In this document: positions 1 through 6,814 of the stretch, piece after piece
How positions within the stretch are numbered: the stretch's first letter is position 1
How the letters are laid out: each line of letters starts with the position of its first letter
Assembly (NCBI GenBank): GCA_964460605.1
Contig: CAYWPT010000022.1
Span: 1-13,093, forward strand
Direction: 5' to 3'
Source: CAYFJV01 sp964460605
GTDB taxonomy: Archaea > Nanobdellota > Nanobdellia > Woesearchaeales > GW2011-AR9
DNA length: 13,093 nt
The notes under the pieces: model-generated
Told to the model about the DNA's origin: nothing
Databases searched by the model: none
The model's input: only the letters and a program-made list of their open reading frames with translations
Program-made: the position numbers and the translations under genes

Positions 1-83
1 CGAAGGTAAGTGAAAACATTGAGACTTGTGATCTTATTGGAAATAGCCTAGTAAGAGAATCTTGTAAAGAAAGCTTATCTTAA
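1..83 (+). CDS. 3' end of an unrecognised protein (partial)
   Basis: An open frame enters from the left edge and ends at TAA 81-83; the first complete codon is at 3. It reads 26 residues ending in RESCKESLS, with two cysteines 14 residues apart (C9 and C23 of the visible part). The other two plus-strand frames stop within the first 13 bases, so this is the only possible plus-strand coding frame. A T-rich run follows (84-98), as expected for archaeal transcription termination. The gene converges on the TctA-like gene ending at 100. Too little is visible to name a family. Confidence 0.5.
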   Translation, partial: KVSENIETCDLIGNSLVRESCKESLS

Positions 84-98
84 TTTTTTTCTCTTTTT
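84..98 (+). terminator. T-rich terminator after the partial gene
   Basis: After the TAA at 81-83 the plus strand has a T8 run and then a T5 run, interrupted by CTC. Archaeal RNA polymerase terminates at such U-rich tracts without needing a hairpin. The tract occupies the gap before the convergent gene ending at 100. Confidence 0.45.
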
Positions 99-99
99 A

Positions 100-1302
100 T
101 TATAATATAAAATAAAGAGCCACTGGTAAGATTAAGGTACCCATTAAATGATTCTTAGCAATACCCAACAAAGATGCAGATAATCCAACGCATGTTGCTG
201 TAAATAATATTATCAATCCAATTAATTTATCAAAAATAAAAGTAAGTATAGTAATAAAAATAATAATACTCAAAATAATTTTTACATAATTCATCTTTCC
301 AATATGCTTAGAAAATATCTTAGAAATTTTCAATGTTAAAATTCCAGCACAACTTCCTACAAATAGTGCAGTGAAAAGAAATAATAACATCATCTTAAAA
401 TCTACAATTTCTACTAATTCTCTTATAGCTACTATTGCTCCATTACGAGCTTTCTCTAAAGCATAGACAGTCCCGATACTAATGAGCATATTCGCAGTAT
501 TTATCCCTCCTACAAGGACTAAAAAAGCTTCATCACTGGCTTCTTTTACAATCTCATTAGCTACTATTGCTGCTTGACTATTCCCAAAACCAGGCAAGAA
601 TGCTGCAATAAAACCCACAAAAGAAGCTGCACCCATTGATCGAAAAACACTCTTTTTTTCCAATTGCAACTTTTTTGTAAAATCTTGTTTTGGTATTGTT
701 GCTTTTTGTGATAAACTTAATATCATTATGGAAAATCCAAATAAACCACTGAGTAAAGGAAATAATGGTTGCTGTAAACTTTCTATGCTAAATACAAGTA
801 TCCCTAAAACTCCTGACATAATGAAAAAGGAGAATGCAAGAAGTTTCTCTTTTTCTCTTAAAACCATAAATGTAACAATTAATAGTAAAAGATATCCTAC
901 TATCTTTTCAACTAAAGGGGCTATCACTTGCATTGCCCATAAAAAAAAAGGGAAGATACAAAGACAAAAAATCAGGCAAGAATAACTTCCAATTACTGTG
1001 CAAGCAATTGCATTATGTCCTTCTCCTTTGTGTAATAATTTGTGTCCTGGAAGAACTGAGAGTGCTTGAGCTTCATCTGGAGCTCCTAAGTAAATACTTG
1101 GAATAGAATCTAAAAATGAATGAGTAATAGCTAGACTAATGATATACACTGAAAGGGCTGGTAATGAAGCAAAAGCTGAAAGAAAAGGTGAAAAACTAAG
1201 CACTAACAATGAAATAAGATTCACATGAATACCTGGAATCAAGCCTGTAAAAATACCTGAAAGGATACCTAAAAAAACTGCTAAAAATATTTCTATGAAC
1301 AT
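100..1302 (-). CDS. TctA-like integral membrane protein (COG1784/DUF112-type)
   Basis: A 400-residue, almost wholly hydrophobic protein with about 10 or more membrane segments. It shows the two-half layout of TctA/DUF112 proteins. Near residues 16-28 is a glycine-rich re-entrant motif with LIPGIHVN. Residues 75-98 carry APDEAQ and LPGHKLLHKGEGHNA. In the second half, residues 227-246 carry the matching LPGFGNSQAA motif. These PG-centred motifs are typical of the archaeal branch (COG1784). Bacterial TctA is the large membrane subunit of tripartite tricarboxylate transporters and works with TctB and the binding protein TctC. Neither partner is visible here, so the substrate and even the transport role remain inferred. 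The start ATG at 1302 has a TATA-like box centred about 27 nt upstream, pointing to a leaderless mRNA. Confidence 0.85.
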   Translation of the reverse strand: MFIEIFLAVFLGILSGIFTGLIPGIHVNLISLLVLSFSPFLSAFASLPALSVYIISLAITHSFLDSIPSIYLGAPDEAQALSVLPGHKLLHKGEGHNAIACTVIGSYSCLIFCLCIFPFFLWAMQVIAPLVEKIVGYLLLLIVTFMVLREKEKLLAFSFFIMSGVLGILVFSIESLQQPLFPLLSGLFGFSIMILSLSQKATIPKQDFTKKLQLEKKSVFRSMGAASFVGFIAAFLPGFGNSQAAIVANEIVKEASDEAFLVLVGGINTANMLISIGTVYALEKARNGAIVAIRELVEIVDFKMMLLFLFTALFVGSCAGILTLKISKIFSKHIGKMNYVKIILSIIIFITILTFIFDKLIGLIILFTATCVGLSASLLGIAKNHLMGTLILPVALYFIL

Positions 1303-1323
1303 TACTATAATTTATTTTAAAGA

Positions 1324-1333
1324 TTAATAAAAA
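1324..1333 (-). promoter_or_regulatory. TATA-like box of the TctA-like gene
   Basis: The minus strand reads TTTTTATTAA, centred about 27 nt upstream of the ATG at 1302, which would start transcription at or next to the start codon. It lies directly after the T-run of the terminator at 1339-1362. Confidence 0.4.
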
Positions 1334-1338
1334 TTAAC

Positions 1339-1362
1339 AAAAAAAAATCGGAAAGATTCCGA
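1339..1362 (-). terminator. Hairpin plus T9 terminator (minus strand)
   Basis: A perfect 6-bp stem (TCGGAA 1348-1353 with TTCCGA 1357-1362, 3-nt loop) is followed on the minus strand by nine T (1347-1339). It lies just after the stop codon of the small ORF at 1366-1485 and just before the TATA box of the TctA-like gene, separating the two units. Confidence 0.6.
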
Positions 1363-1365
1363 GAA

Positions 1366-1485
1366 TTATTCTGCAGCTGTGAATAATTCAGGGATATTCA
1401 CATCAGCATTTTTCATAGTATTGTGTGATACTCCTGTTAAATTAATTCTTCTTTCTTCAACTAATACACTATCGTCTTCTTTCAT
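1366..1485 (-). CDS. Possible 39-aa small protein
   Basis: A 40-codon frame from ATG 1485 to TAA 1366 encodes a charged soluble peptide beginning MKEDDSVLVEERRINLTG and ending PELFTAAE. Support is positional: a clear hairpin-T9 terminator starts 4 nt after the stop, and the ORF otherwise fills the gap between the TctA-like gene and the structured segment at 1511-1600. A TATA-like TTTATATT (1503-1510) lies upstream, but it is only about 21 nt from the ATG, closer than for other genes here. I recognise no family. The region could instead be a non-coding transcript. Confidence 0.4.
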   Translation of the reverse strand: MKEDDSVLVEERRINLTGVSHNTMKNADVNIPELFTAAE

Positions 1486-1510
1486 CTTATTTTTTGGCAA
1501 ATAATATAAA

Positions 1511-1600
1511 GTAAGCCTCTATTTCTTATAGAGAACGATGACATGACAGTTATCCAATGAAATGATTTGCTTTGGTTTTTGAACCTGGCTTACCCAAGCC
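1511..1600. other. Structured intergenic segment with competing stems
   Basis: A 7-bp closing stem pairs GTAAGCC (1511-1517) with GGCTTAC (1587-1593). Inside it are a hairpin TCTAT/ATAGA (1518-1522 with 1528-1532) and a hairpin GGTT/AACC (1574-1577 with 1582-1585). The right arm of the closing stem can instead form a local hairpin, GGCTT/AAGCC (1587-1591 with 1596-1600). The two folds are mutually exclusive. The size resembles a tRNA, but there is no T-loop or anticodon arm. The transcribed strand is unknown; a weak minus-strand TATA-like TTTTTATCA lies at about 1616-1625. It may be a small RNA, a leader or only a chance fold. Confidence 0.3.
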
Positions 1601-1663
1601 TTGCTTATTGTTGATGATAAAAAGAGTAACTGTTGAGTTCAATTTTATTCTAATAAAAGACAT

Positions 1664-1675
1664 AAATTTATAAAC
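1664..1675 (+). promoter_or_regulatory. TATA box of the antiporter gene
   Basis: AAATTTATAAAC, with TTTATAAA at 1667-1674, is centred 30 nt before ATG 1701. This gives a predicted leader of only a few nucleotides. No Shine-Dalgarno sequence precedes the ATG. Confidence 0.5.
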
Positions 1676-1700
1676 AATAATTTGCTTATTTTATTTAAAG

Positions 1701-2948
1701 ATGGTTGTAGGTGGAGAGAGTGCGATATTTATTCAGCTAGGTTTGATTATCATAGCTGCTGCTATTCTCGCTTTCTTGTTTAGATTATTAAAACAACCAC
1801 AACTTTTAGCATACATTATTGTTGGTGTATTAATCACTCCTGTTTTTTCATTGATTACTGATACAAGTATTATTGCTGCAATGTCTATAATAGGTATTGC
1901 TTTCTTACTTTTCTTAGTTGGTGTTGAAATTGATATTAGTAGTTTGAGAAACGTAGCATTAGTTTCCACTTTTGGTGGGATCATACAAATTTCATTATTA
2001 TTTGTTACCGGTTTTTTAGTAGCTCTTCTGCTTAATTTCTTGCCTTTAGAAGCAATGTATATTGGTTTAATGTTAGCGTTTTCTTCAACAATGATTACGA
2101 TGAAGACGCTTTCAGACAGAAAAGAATTGAATACCTTGCATGGAAGAATAGTTGTTGGGATTTTATTAATGGAGGATTTGTTTGCAATTTTTGCACTCTC
2201 TATTCTTTCTTCGGTTAATAGTTTTGATATGTCTTTTTTAGGGATAGCATTTCTTAAATTTGTGGCATTATTTGTAATTGCATACATTTGTAGTAAATTT
2301 GTTTTTCCTATTATCTTTAAATTTGCAGCTAGAAACCAAGAATTGTTATTAATTACATCTTTAGCTGTATGTTTTATCTTTTCTTTAGGCTTTCATTACT
2401 TTGGTTTTTCAATAGTAATTGGTGCTTTTGTTGCAGGGTTAACTTTAGGAAACTTGGATTATAATTTAGAAATTATTGGAAAAGTAAAATCGCTTAGGGA
2501 TTTTTTTTCATTACTCTTTTTTGTTTCTTTGGGAATGGGTTTATCTTTAACAGTTATCTCAAAGTACTTGGTCCCTATTATTGTATTCTTCTTTTTCATA
2601 ACATTGTTCAAACCATTTTTGGTAATGACTATCAGTTCTGTATTTAAATACACAAAAAAACCTGCTTTTATGAGCGCATTATATTTAACACAAATTGGTG
2701 AATTTTCGTTAATTATTGCTAGTCAAGGATTTTTATTAGGTCATTTGGGCCAAGATATTTTCACTTTAGTAGTTGTTGTTACTCTAGCAACAATTACTAC
2801 AACATCATATCTAGTTAAATTCAAAGAACAATTGTACAAAGTCTTTGATAAACCATTACAAGTATATGATGTGTTTCACACAGAGGGTTTAGAATTCTCA
2901 CCGACTAAAGCTGAACCAAAAGTGGTTTATGTGGACATAATAGGATAG
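1701..2948 (+). CDS. CPA2/KefB-type Na+(K+)/H+ antiporter, membrane domain; frame broken in the RCK domain
   Basis: This frame encodes 415 residues with about 12-13 membrane segments. CPA2 hallmarks are visible: SST near 128-130, the essential acidic pair in LLMEDLFAI (about E158-D159), GAFVAGLTLG (241-250), and LTQIGEFSL (about 329-337) in the late membrane segments. Such proteins exchange Na+ or K+ for H+ and usually carry a C-terminal TrkA-N/RCK domain that senses nucleotide. Here that domain has only begun (VVYVDIIG) when the frame meets TAG at 2946. The remainder lies in another frame (2945-3415). The encoded product is therefore a complete membrane domain without its regulatory domain. 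It could be a pseudogene, a sequencing or assembly indel, or a deregulated but working antiporter. The ion is not readable from sequence. Confidence 0.85.
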   Translation: MVVGGESAIFIQLGLIIIAAAILAFLFRLLKQPQLLAYIIVGVLITPVFSLITDTSIIAAMSIIGIAFLLFLVGVEIDISSLRNVALVSTFGGIIQISLLFVTGFLVALLLNFLPLEAMYIGLMLAFSSTMITMKTLSDRKELNTLHGRIVVGILLMEDLFAIFALSILSSVNSFDMSFLGIAFLKFVALFVIAYICSKFVFPIIFKFAARNQELLLITSLAVCFIFSLGFHYFGFSIVIGAFVAGLTLGNLDYNLEIIGKVKSLRDFFSLLFFVSLGMGLSLTVISKYLVPIIVFFFFITLFKPFLVMTISSVFKYTKKPAFMSALYLTQIGEFSLIIASQGFLLGHLGQDIFTLVVVVTLATITTTSYLVKFKEQLYKVFDKPLQVYDVFHTEGLEFSPTKAEPKVVYVDIIG

Positions 2949-3415
2949 GGTATAGTATTTTAAGAGGCTTACAAACCCTCAAAGATAATGTATTAATTGT
3001 TGATTATAATCCTGAAGTAATTTCAAAATTAGTAAAAAAAGGTTATCACTGTATTTATGGTGAAGTTGAAGACCAAGAAATAATGGATCGGATGAATTTA
3101 AAGAATCTTGATCTTTTAATATCAACAATTCCTTACATTAATGTGAATAGAATTTTGATCAGGAAAGCTAAAGAAGAAAATAGACGTATCCGTATTATTG
3201 TTACTGCAAATACAATTGATGATGCTTTGAAGATGTACACAGCAGGAGCACATTATGTGATCTTACCTCATTTCTTAGGTGGTGAACGTGTTGCTGATAT
3301 GATTTCTGGTGTGCGTAGAAATAGAGTTGATTTACTTAAAGAGCGGGCCAATCATATGGCTGAATTGAAAGGTAGAAAAGATATTGGTCATGAGCATCCT
3401 TTCAGTTTGTTCTAA
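2945..3415 (+). pseudogene. Out-of-frame TrkA-N/RCK domain of the antiporter
   Basis: Reading from 2945 in the frame shifted relative to the antiporter gives IGYSILRGLQTLKDNVLIVD, then an uninterrupted TrkA-N-like domain to TAA 3413-3415. It includes the acidic end of strand 2 (IVD) and the later LLISTIP and VILPHFLGGERVADMI segments. The spacing from the glycine at 2948-2950 to the Asp of IVD matches an RCK domain whose third motif glycine is that G. Only the segment between the first and third glycines of GxGxxG is lost. The first ATG in this frame is at 3083, inside the domain, and no GTG or TTG start precedes it, so a separate working gene is unlikely. The protein sequence is otherwise undamaged, which suggests a recent break or an artefact. 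Confidence 0.75.
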
Positions 3416-3469
3416 TTTTTAGCAAAGCTTTTTTAAGTGGGGGAGCTAGTTTCTGTTTATAAGGTATTT

Positions 3470-3514
3470 AAAATGAATCTCCAGTAATCAAAGATTGCTG
3501 GAGATTCATTTTTT
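3470..3514 (+). terminator. Long near-perfect hairpin with T-run
   Basis: Arms 3473-3489 and 3493-3509 pair over 17 positions with one T-G wobble and an AAA loop. Flanking A and T runs (3470-3472 with 3510-3512) lengthen the stem to 20 bp. Six T (3509-3514) end the structure. It follows the antiporter/RCK region and precedes NOG1, so a terminator is the simplest reading. Its length is unusual for an archaeal terminator. It also lies between a TATA-like TTTATAA (3456-3462) and the NOG1 start, so it could act in the NOG1 leader. Confidence 0.6.
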
Positions 3515-3530
3515 CAGAGAGACCTCAAAA

Positions 3531-4577
3531 ATGAATTTTCAAAAAATCCCGCCAGTTGAACGAGCAGACTTTTTCCTAGATTATGCTTTCTCAAAAGCAA
3601 GGGTTAAGGCTAAACAAAAGAACCTTGTTGGTAATTGGCTGCAAATCATTAGACAAAAAGAATCTTTGAAAATGGATGTAGCTAAAGATCAATTAGTGAC
3701 AAGAATTGACAAAGTACTTGATAGTTATCCCAATTTTGATAAAATTCCTTTCTTCTACATTAGATTGATGAAATTAACTCTAGATTTCAAAGGTCTTAAA
3801 CAATCTTTAGGTGCACTTAGTTGGGCAAGAAAAAGGATTGCTTTTTTCCATAAAGAGACTGTAAGAAAAATATTTGCTAGTAAAAAAAGGGAAGAGATTA
3901 AAAATCATACAAAACAAGCCTATGGTAGAATTTCTTCAGTTATGAAACAAATTGACAAACAATTAGTTTTTTTAGAGGATGCTCGAAGAATTATGAGAAC
4001 TTATCCTGATATTAAAGATAGATTCACTGTAGCAATTTATGGATTCCCTAACATTGGTAAAACCACTTTATTGAACACAATGACTGGAACTAAGGCTAAA
4101 GCAGCAGCTTATGCTTTCACTACAAAAACAATCAATACTGCTCACGTTGAGATTGGTGGATTTAAAGTACAAGTATTAGATGTACCTGGAACTTTGAGTA
4201 GAGACAAATATAACCCTATTGAAATGCAAGCAGAAATAGTTGTTGAAGATTTAGCAGACCTAGTAATTTATATTTTTGATATGACTGAACCTTTCCCAGT
4301 AAAGAGTCAATTAAAACTATATAAGAAATTAAGGAAAGAAAAAAGTAAAAAAGATATTTTAGTATATCTGAGTAAACAAGACATCATTAAGGATGAAGAA
4401 CAAGAAGATTTTGATGATCTAAAAAAGAAAGAAAAAATTGAAACAAAGTCTATTGACGAGATTAAAGAAGTAATTGCTCAAAGAGCAGCTCTTTGGTATA
4501 AGAAAAAAGAAGAATTAGCAGCTAAAGAAGCCGAAGAAAAAAAACTTTTGGAAGAGTCTGAGAAAGAAAACATTTAA
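3531..4577 (+). CDS. NOG1-family GTPase (large ribosomal subunit biogenesis)
   Basis: The protein has 348 residues. The N-terminal helical NOG1-N domain covers about 1-160. The G domain follows: G1 GFPNIGKTT (171-179), G2 FTTKTI (196-201), G3 DVPG (217-220) and G4 SKQD (281-284). A Lys/Glu-rich tail runs from about 320 to 348. NOG1 proteins bind the maturing large ribosomal subunit in eukaryotes and archaea. G3 is DVPG rather than the usual DTPG, and G4 is SKQD rather than NKxD; both are tolerable variants. The tail is short compared with eukaryotic Nog1, which is normal for archaea. An upstream in-frame TTG (3495) exists but lies inside the hairpin, so ATG 3531 is preferred. Confidence 0.85.
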   Translation: MNFQKIPPVERADFFLDYAFSKARVKAKQKNLVGNWLQIIRQKESLKMDVAKDQLVTRIDKVLDSYPNFDKIPFFYIRLMKLTLDFKGLKQSLGALSWARKRIAFFHKETVRKIFASKKREEIKNHTKQAYGRISSVMKQIDKQLVFLEDARRIMRTYPDIKDRFTVAIYGFPNIGKTTLLNTMTGTKAKAAAYAFTTKTINTAHVEIGGFKVQVLDVPGTLSRDKYNPIEMQAEIVVEDLADLVIYIFDMTEPFPVKSQLKLYKKLRKEKSKKDILVYLSKQDIIKDEEQEDFDDLKKKEKIETKSIDEIKEVIAQRAALWYKKKEELAAKEAEEKKLLEESEKENI

Positions 4578-4590
4578 TAATCATTATTCA

Positions 4591-4600
4591 TTTATTTATT
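4591..4600 (+). promoter_or_regulatory. TATA-like box of the 4621 gene
   Basis: TTTATTTATT is centred about 25-27 nt before ATG 4621, which would give a leaderless transcript. The same T-rich stretch can terminate NOG1 transcription. Confidence 0.35.
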
Positions 4601-4620
4601 CTACATTATAAGTATAAAAG

Positions 4621-6159
4621 ATGGTAGATGTAAGCTTGGATAGTATTAGCACTTTTTTTGCACAAAGATCAGCAGGGTCAGACATAACACTTATTATTGT
4701 TAATTTAACAATTCTTATCCTTGTATTTTTTTTTGTGGTTAAACATTTTCACTATATCAGCTCTTATAGAAAGGACTTAGAAAAAGTAAGTCAAAAGCAT
4801 AAAAATATGACAAGAGGAAGACCTGAGCCAAGCAAAAAGAAAGTTAAAGCAAGTAAAGCAGATAAAACAAAAGATGTACAAATTCCATCAGAGATAGTTT
4901 TTTCTAATAGTAATTATGTTGTAGAAGAATCTTCTAAACCTGAGATTGGTCCTTGGAAGATGAAAAGAAAAGATTTCAATCTTAAAGGGGAATTAGCTTA
5001 CTTGAGTGGAGAACTTAATCAATTACATGGAAAAATTTCTCAAGAAAAAGTTGAATCCAGTAATATTGGTTTATACACTTTAACTGAGAGAGAAAGGTTA
5101 CTTCGTGTTTTAGATAAAGATTTGAATAGATTAGAAAATCAATTAAAAATTTATAGAAAATATTATGGTAGATTCAAAAAACAATATGATGAACATAATG
5201 AGTTTTCTATGAAGATTGCTCAAGTTGACATGAGATTAGATGGTAGAAATAGTTCTAATTTACCTCTTTCGAAACAATTCTCTTTAGGAGGGGTAAACAA
5301 GCTAAATAAGTTGCAACCTTATGACCAGGCCCTTATTCAACAAGAACTTGCTTTTCTTAAGAAAAAATTAGCTCAACAAAATAAAAATTTCTTAGAAACA
5401 ATTAATCATAGATTTAAGAGGAGAAAAAAATGGGGTGCTGAACGTTCTACTATTAAATTTGTAAGAAATATGTCTCAAAGACTTGAAGAAAAACAAGTTA
5501 TTCCACCTTTAGAGTTAGAAATGGTTACTGATGAATTAAACATAATTAAACATGAATTAGAAGATCGTTATGTTGATGATGAGTTTAAGAGTATCAAAAA
5601 AGCAAATCCTAAAGCACAAAAACCCACTTATCAGTTACTTTTACTCAAACAAGAAATGCGTGAATTAGATTTTAAATTACATAGGAAAAATATTTTACAA
5701 AAAGATGCTAAAAAACCTCAAGTGCTTAGCCAAGAGGAACAAGAGGCTACTGCTTTAGTCCAAAGAATTTCTCGTGAGGTTGAAGGAGATCATAGAGTTC
5801 CTAAAAAAGAGATTGATAGAATTACAGATGAACTTAATGATGTTAATAGTGACCTTAAAAGAATTTCTCAAGAAGGTTATGATAGACATCGTAAAAGGTC
5901 TAAATCTTTAGCAATGCGTTCTAGTTATAGAAAACTTGTTCTTGAAAAAGAGTTAAGTAGAATTAACTCCACTTTAGGATCTTCTAAAAAGCTTTTAAGA
6001 AAAAGAATCAGTCCTGAAGCAAAAAAAGAAGTAAAAGATGAAGCAGATCTGTTCTTGAGGAAATTTTCTCAAAGAGTAAATACGGGAAGCATGAGCCTAG
6101 AACAAATTATGAGAATACAACAAGAATTAAGTAAATTAAGAGAAAAATTAGATGATTAA
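4621..6159 (+). CDS. Membrane-anchored helical protein with 99-residue repeats
   Basis: I do not recognise this 512-residue protein. A short N-terminus is followed by one membrane segment (about 23-43), a basic linker (about 50-85, rich in Lys), and then a long charged, mostly helical region. Repeats are visible. Motif B, of the form (F/L)(V/L)xxxSxx(L/V) followed by a charged helix ending in an ELxxxxxxL pattern, occurs at 280-313, 379-412 and 478-510; its serines are S285, S384 and S483, exactly 99 apart. A helix A of the form ELxxLxxxL precedes each (about 239-251, 341-353, 440-452). A weaker first unit lies at 121-175. The anchor plus a long cytoplasmic or external coiled region suggests a scaffold or cell-envelope role, but this is inference. 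It follows NOG1 on the same strand with its own TATA-like box. Confidence 0.7.
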   Translation: MVDVSLDSISTFFAQRSAGSDITLIIVNLTILILVFFFVVKHFHYISSYRKDLEKVSQKHKNMTRGRPEPSKKKVKASKADKTKDVQIPSEIVFSNSNYVVEESSKPEIGPWKMKRKDFNLKGELAYLSGELNQLHGKISQEKVESSNIGLYTLTERERLLRVLDKDLNRLENQLKIYRKYYGRFKKQYDEHNEFSMKIAQVDMRLDGRNSSNLPLSKQFSLGGVNKLNKLQPYDQALIQQELAFLKKKLAQQNKNFLETINHRFKRRKKWGAERSTIKFVRNMSQRLEEKQVIPPLELEMVTDELNIIKHELEDRYVDDEFKSIKKANPKAQKPTYQLLLLKQEMRELDFKLHRKNILQKDAKKPQVLSQEEQEATALVQRISREVEGDHRVPKKEIDRITDELNDVNSDLKRISQEGYDRHRKRSKSLAMRSSYRKLVLEKELSRINSTLGSSKKLLRKRISPEAKKEVKDEADLFLRKFSQRVNTGSMSLEQIMRIQQELSKLREKLDD

Positions 6160-6695
6160 TATGCTCTTTTTTCTTCAAGTTCGATAACTTCTAACTTACA
6201 AGAACAAGGTAATTTCTTAGCAGCTCTCATTAAAGCAACTTTACCAACTTTGATGTTTGCTTTGTCTAATCGTACTTCAAGAATAGTTTGATCTTTTTTC
6301 ATACGAGCGGCAGAACCAATTATTTTACCAAAAGATTTTTTCATACCTGTACTCATACGGTCTGCACCAGCTCCACTAGCTAATGGGTTTTCTCTGAGTA
6401 GATGGAATGGATATACTTTGATTCTTAAATGATAGTTCTTAGGGATGTGTTTCTCTAACCATCTGTTTGAAGCAAGACGAGCAGATTCTAAAGCGTTGTT
6501 TCTTACATTAATAGCTGCTTTAACTCTTAATCGTACAATAGCATCATATTCGCCAGTTTTGTTACCTAGGTCATACTTGATAATCTTAGAATGAGGTCTT
6601 CCTCCTCTTACATAGTTCTTCTTGTTGAACTTACTTACTCTTGTGTAAGGTCTTTCTAAGCTTCTATACGCTTTGAATGCTCTAATTCTTGCCAT
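6156..6695 (-). CDS. rpl10e: 50S ribosomal protein L10e (uL16)
   Basis: The protein has 179 residues, the normal size for archaeal L10e, the uL16 protein near the peptidyl-transferase centre and tRNA contact region. Recognisable stretches are the N-terminal ARIRAFKAYRSLERPYTR, the HLRIKVYPFHLLRENP region, and GADRMSTGMKKSFGKIIGSAAR with the flexible-loop residues. The start ATG at 6695 has TTTATAAA centred 26-27 nt upstream, so the mRNA is probably leaderless. The stop overlaps the stop of the convergent gene by 4 nt (6156-6159). Confidence 0.95.
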   Translation of the reverse strand: MARIRAFKAYRSLERPYTRVSKFNKKNYVRGGRPHSKIIKYDLGNKTGEYDAIVRLRVKAAINVRNNALESARLASNRWLEKHIPKNYHLRIKVYPFHLLRENPLASGAGADRMSTGMKKSFGKIIGSAARMKKDQTILEVRLDKANIKVGKVALMRAAKKLPCSCKLEVIELEEKRAY

Positions 6696-6717
6696 GTTCA
6701 GCTTGAAATGTGATTGA

Positions 6718-6725
6718 TTTATAAA
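6718..6725 (-). promoter_or_regulatory. TATA box of the L10e gene
   Basis: A perfect TTTATAAA is centred 26-27 nt upstream of ATG 6695. It touches the left arm of the palindromic segment that follows, so folding or protein binding there could affect this promoter. Confidence 0.6.
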
Positions 6726-6788
6726 GCTATCGGGAAATTAGAATATATTTCCAGGGAGCTCCCAAAAATCAAAGATTTTTGATAGCTT
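6724..6788. other. 65-nt cloverleaf-like palindromic segment
   Basis: An 8-bp closing stem pairs AAGCTATC (6724-6731) with GATAGCTT (6781-6788). It encloses three hairpins: GGAAAT/ATTTCC (6733-6738 with 6747-6752, 8-nt loop), the 10-nt palindrome GGGAGCTCCC (6754-6763), and AAAAATC/GATTTTT (6764-6770 with 6774-6780, AAA loop). The last hairpin abuts the closing stem. It is not a tRNA, because it lacks a T-loop and an anticodon arm. It lies between the helicase stop and the L10e TATA box. It could be the helicase terminator or 3' UTR, an operator for L10e, or a mobile palindromic element. Confidence 0.45.
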
Positions 6789-6814
6789 ATTAAATAAAAT
6801 AACTATATTTTAGC

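Noticed and set aside
728..985. Plus-strand 85-aa ORF
   Set aside because: Antisense to the well-supported TctA-like gene, with Lys/Asn/Pro-rich composition typical of a shadow frame.
1511..1593. tRNA gene suggested by a 7-bp end-to-end stem of tRNA-like length
   Set aside because: No T-loop consensus, no anticodon arm and no D arm on either strand.
1536..1630. C/D box small RNA suggested by TGATGA at 1612-1617
   Set aside because: No D box (CTGA) at a suitable distance and no second box pair.
1733..2287. Minus-strand 184-aa ORF
   Set aside because: Antisense to the antiporter membrane domain, with low-complexity Lys/Ile/Asn composition.
3083..3415. Independent 110-aa gene from ATG 3083
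   Set aside because: The ATG is in the middle of the RCK domain; upstream residues in the same frame continue the domain back to 2945.
3495..3530. Upstream TTG start for the NOG1 GTPase
   Set aside because: It lies inside the hairpin, and the added residues do not look like NOG1; ATG 3531 begins the family-like sequence.
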